NCBI GenBank assembly: GCA_017860985.1 | Contig: JAGFXG010000060.1 | Span: 1 to 6,889 of the forward strand | Origin: Deltaproteobacteria bacterium | Lineage (GTDB): Bacteria > Desulfobacterota > Syntrophia > Syntrophales > Smithellaceae | Direction of reading: 5' to 3' | DNA: 6,889 nucleotides | Shown: positions 5,026-6,889 of the stretch, piece after piece | Layout: each line of letters starts with the position of its first letter | Position numbering within the stretch: the first letter of the stretch is position 1 | Made by a program: the position numbers and the translations under genes | The notes under the pieces: model-generated | Seen by the model: the letters and a program-made list of their open reading frames with translations, nothing else | Told to the model about the DNA's origin: nothing | The model's database searches: none

Positions 5026-6889
5026 ATGCCTGAAAAAAACATGAGCATCAACTCTCTGCTTCATGCATTTCCCAGTGTTACGAGTTTTTATGATTTCAAG
5101 GAAAACGACCGGGAAATTTCCCGGCGCGCAATACCCGGCATCATCAAATACGCCTTTAACCATTCGATCATTGAAACGGCCAGCGAGACGGCTTTTGTGG
5201 CGTTTCTGGAAAAATACGGCAAAACCGATGTTTCAGACAAACTTCCTGAAGGGCTGACCTTTTCGGATGTTCTGAATACACTCTCCGGCAATTTATCCGT
5301 AAATGCCCTGATTGCACAGCTCGAGGTAACGGCAAGAGAGTTGTCGCTTCCCGAAGTTCAGGCTACCATGATTACCCGGCTTAAAAAAAAGTTTGTGATC
5401 AACACACCGAAAAAGCGCGCGCTCCTTCGGATTCTGGCATTCAAACTGGCGCAGAAACATCCGGAGCTGAACTGGCATTACGATCTGCTTCTGCAGCTGC
5501 CCGGCTTTTCCGCGGACCGGCTTGAAGCCCTCCAGGAAAACTCCGGCGTAACCATCGCATTTCACTTACAGGGACAAGGTTCCATCATCTTTCCTGCCGA
5601 TGTGGTCTGGCTGAAAAATGAACTTTCCTCATGCATCACTTATCTCCGCCTGGAGCAGCACCTTCATAGAAAAAACATAGAAATGATCGGCGCGACATCT
5701 TTTAATTTACGGACCGCCAAGAAGCCCGGACCGATGGAAGAGCACAGGCTTTACAATGAAGCCATCCGCAACGTCATGGCCATCGCCCATCAGATGAGCG
5801 CTCGCTGGCTGCTGTCCGAATACAGTACCCCCCAGAAAAAATTGATCATCATTATCCACGCGGGGATCATGACGGAAGCCAATTTAACCATTCAGCAAAT
5901 GTTGGAGTTCAGCCTGAATGCCGAATCGGGCATTTACCTGACCGATTTTGCCCACATGTGCGCCCTGTACGCTTCCGTCAAGGCGGGCTTTGAACTGTAC
6001 GCAAAGAATTCCCGTCGTTCAACCGGCTACAGCGGAGACATCTGGTCAGTGAGCAATTTCCTATCCTACAGTTATTTCGATTATATCCCGTGCCTGCTGG
6101 AAGAAAAAATGCTTCCCAGATCCATCTCTGACCCTTCTTACGAAGACTTTAAAAGGATACTGCATTTCCCTGAACAGGCGGGTCATTGCTTTTTCGGGGC
6201 TATCAAAGCCATGCATCGCTTCCCGCAAAGCGCTCTGCTCCTGACGGAAATCGCTAAAGTTCTGCGCGCACGCCTGATGCCTCACGAAGCGGATGCGGTC
6301 CTCGCCAATCTGCTGCTGACCAACCCGCTCAACATGGTAGCCAGATTGATGCGGATGACAATCTATTCAAACATTGCGCAATCGCAGTCGGATATTCTTT
6401 CCGCCAAACTTTCTTTCGAGCGAGCCGAAGCGGAAGGAAATTTTATTGTGAATTATTGTGAACCAAAGAGTGACATCTGGCATGAAATCGGCGTGATGCA
6501 TTTCGGCAAATGCGTCAAATCTTTAAAATACTTCCGCGAGAAAAGTCCGGAGGGCAGGAATACAATCCATAAGCAGGATCTGCTGGTTCAGCTCGCGAAA
6601 GCCAATGATGCTTTTCTGAAAAATATGACGGCTTCGGCAACAGGAAAAACCCTGAGCTCTCTTTATATGTTCGGTTATACCCTGTGCCTGTCCGAACTGC
6701 TCTCCGCCGGGATCATTCCGGCGGGTAAAAGCAGCAATGCTGTAAAAAAAGGCATACACCGTATTTATAAAAACATCAGCATGCGCATATTCCGCAGCAT
6801 CGGCTGGTTAAGAGATGAACACATCGGCACAGATAACAAGCTTGAAGATACTTTTCAAAATCTGCTGATCACCATCAATATGGTCATTG
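5026..6889 (+). CDS. Large unrecognised alpha-helical protein with TPR-like segment, partial (3' end outside window)
   Basis: The frame is open for 621 codons and continues past the window edge. An in-frame TAA at 5017-5019 precedes the ATG at 5026, which has only a weak AAAGAG site (5011-5016). I see no signal peptide and no transmembrane segment, so a cytoplasmic location is likely. The sequence is rich in amphipathic helices. Residues 398-450 fit the tetratricopeptide pattern (small residues at repeat positions, EADAVLANLL, then NPLNMVARLM and a Tyr), and 455-505 looks like further helical hairpins. Residues 175-190 and 272-280 look like beta strands, so the N-terminal half may be a separate domain. 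No catalytic motif is recognised. The gap after the deaminase stop is 93 nt (4933-5025) with no terminator or convincing promoter, so cotranscription is plausible. It could be a scaffold or adaptor, but no function can be assigned. Confidence 0.8.
   Translation, partial: MPEKNMSINSLLHAFPSVTSFYDFKENDREISRRAIPGIIKYAFNHSIIETASETAFVAFLEKYGKTDVSDKLPEGLTFSDVLNTLSGNLSVNALIAQLEVTARELSLPEVQATMITRLKKKFVINTPKKRALLRILAFKLAQKHPELNWHYDLLLQLPGFSADRLEALQENSGVTIAFHLQGQGSIIFPADVVWLKNELSSCITYLRLEQHLHRKNIEMIGATSFNLRTAKKPGPMEEHRLYNEAIRNVMAIAHQMSARWLLSEYSTPQKKLIIIIHAGIMTEANLTIQQMLEFSLNAESGIYLTDFAHMCALYASVKAGFELYAKNSRRSTGYSGDIWSVSNFLSYSYFDYIPCLLEEKMLPRSISDPSYEDFKRILHFPEQAGHCFFGAIKAMHRFPQSALLLTEIAKVLRARLMPHEADAVLANLLLTNPLNMVARLMRMTIYSNIAQSQSDILSAKLSFERAEAEGNFIVNYCEPKSDIWHEIGVMHFGKCVKSLKYFREKSPEGRNTIHKQDLLVQLAKANDAFLKNMTASATGKTLSSLYMFGYTLCLSELLSAGIIPAGKSSNAVKKGIHRIYKNISMRIFRSIGWLRDEHIGTDNKLEDTFQNLLITINMVI

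Noticed and set aside
6628..6651. GKT sequence in the large helical protein, hinting at a P-loop
   Set aside because: The Walker A pattern GxxxxGK[ST] needs a Gly five residues before the Gly-Lys, and here that position is Thr535. No Walker B follows.

Overview
The window looks like a chromosomal segment of a Gram-negative anaerobe or microaerobe with moderate GC content. The gene types are a short-Q-loop cytochrome bd oxidase, secreted proteins that resemble superoxide reductase (desulfoferrodoxin), and an MTA/SAH-type deaminase. Together they suggest a Desulfobacterota (deltaproteobacterial) lineage, but no rRNA or marker gene confirms this.

Layout. Positions 1-2001 on the minus strand hold cydA and then cydB. 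They form an operon with a 39 nt gap, and cydB runs off the left edge. Positions 2002-2404 are a divergent control region with several dyads and a hairpin next to the ribosome binding site. Positions 2405-3179 on the plus strand carry two tandem paralogous small exported proteins. Each has a signal peptide followed by a beta-sandwich-like domain that recalls the iron domain of superoxide reductase but lacks some of its iron ligands. An intrinsic terminator follows at 3262-3303. Positions 3304-3585 form a long leader ahead of an amidohydrolase of the MtaD/SsnA/ATZ-TRZ group (3586-4932). A large open frame starts at 5026 and is still open at the right edge (at least 621 codons). It encodes an unrecognised, mostly helical protein with a TPR-like stretch.

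How the parts may work together. CydAB reduces O2 to water at the membrane. The divergent secreted pair could act in the periplasm on reactive oxygen or metals, but this rests only on fold resemblance and position. The deaminase would process MTA, SAH or related adenosine compounds, and the helical protein may be cotranscribed with it.

The most unusual signal is in the deaminase leader. A long hairpin (3474-3539) carries in its apical loop a 10 nt segment perfectly complementary to 3560-3569. A separate upstream segment (3364-3381) is complementary to the likely Shine-Dalgarno sequence and start codon (3573-3588). These pairings are nested around a pseudoknot and look like a translation-controlling structured RNA. 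I do not recognise it as a known riboswitch class.
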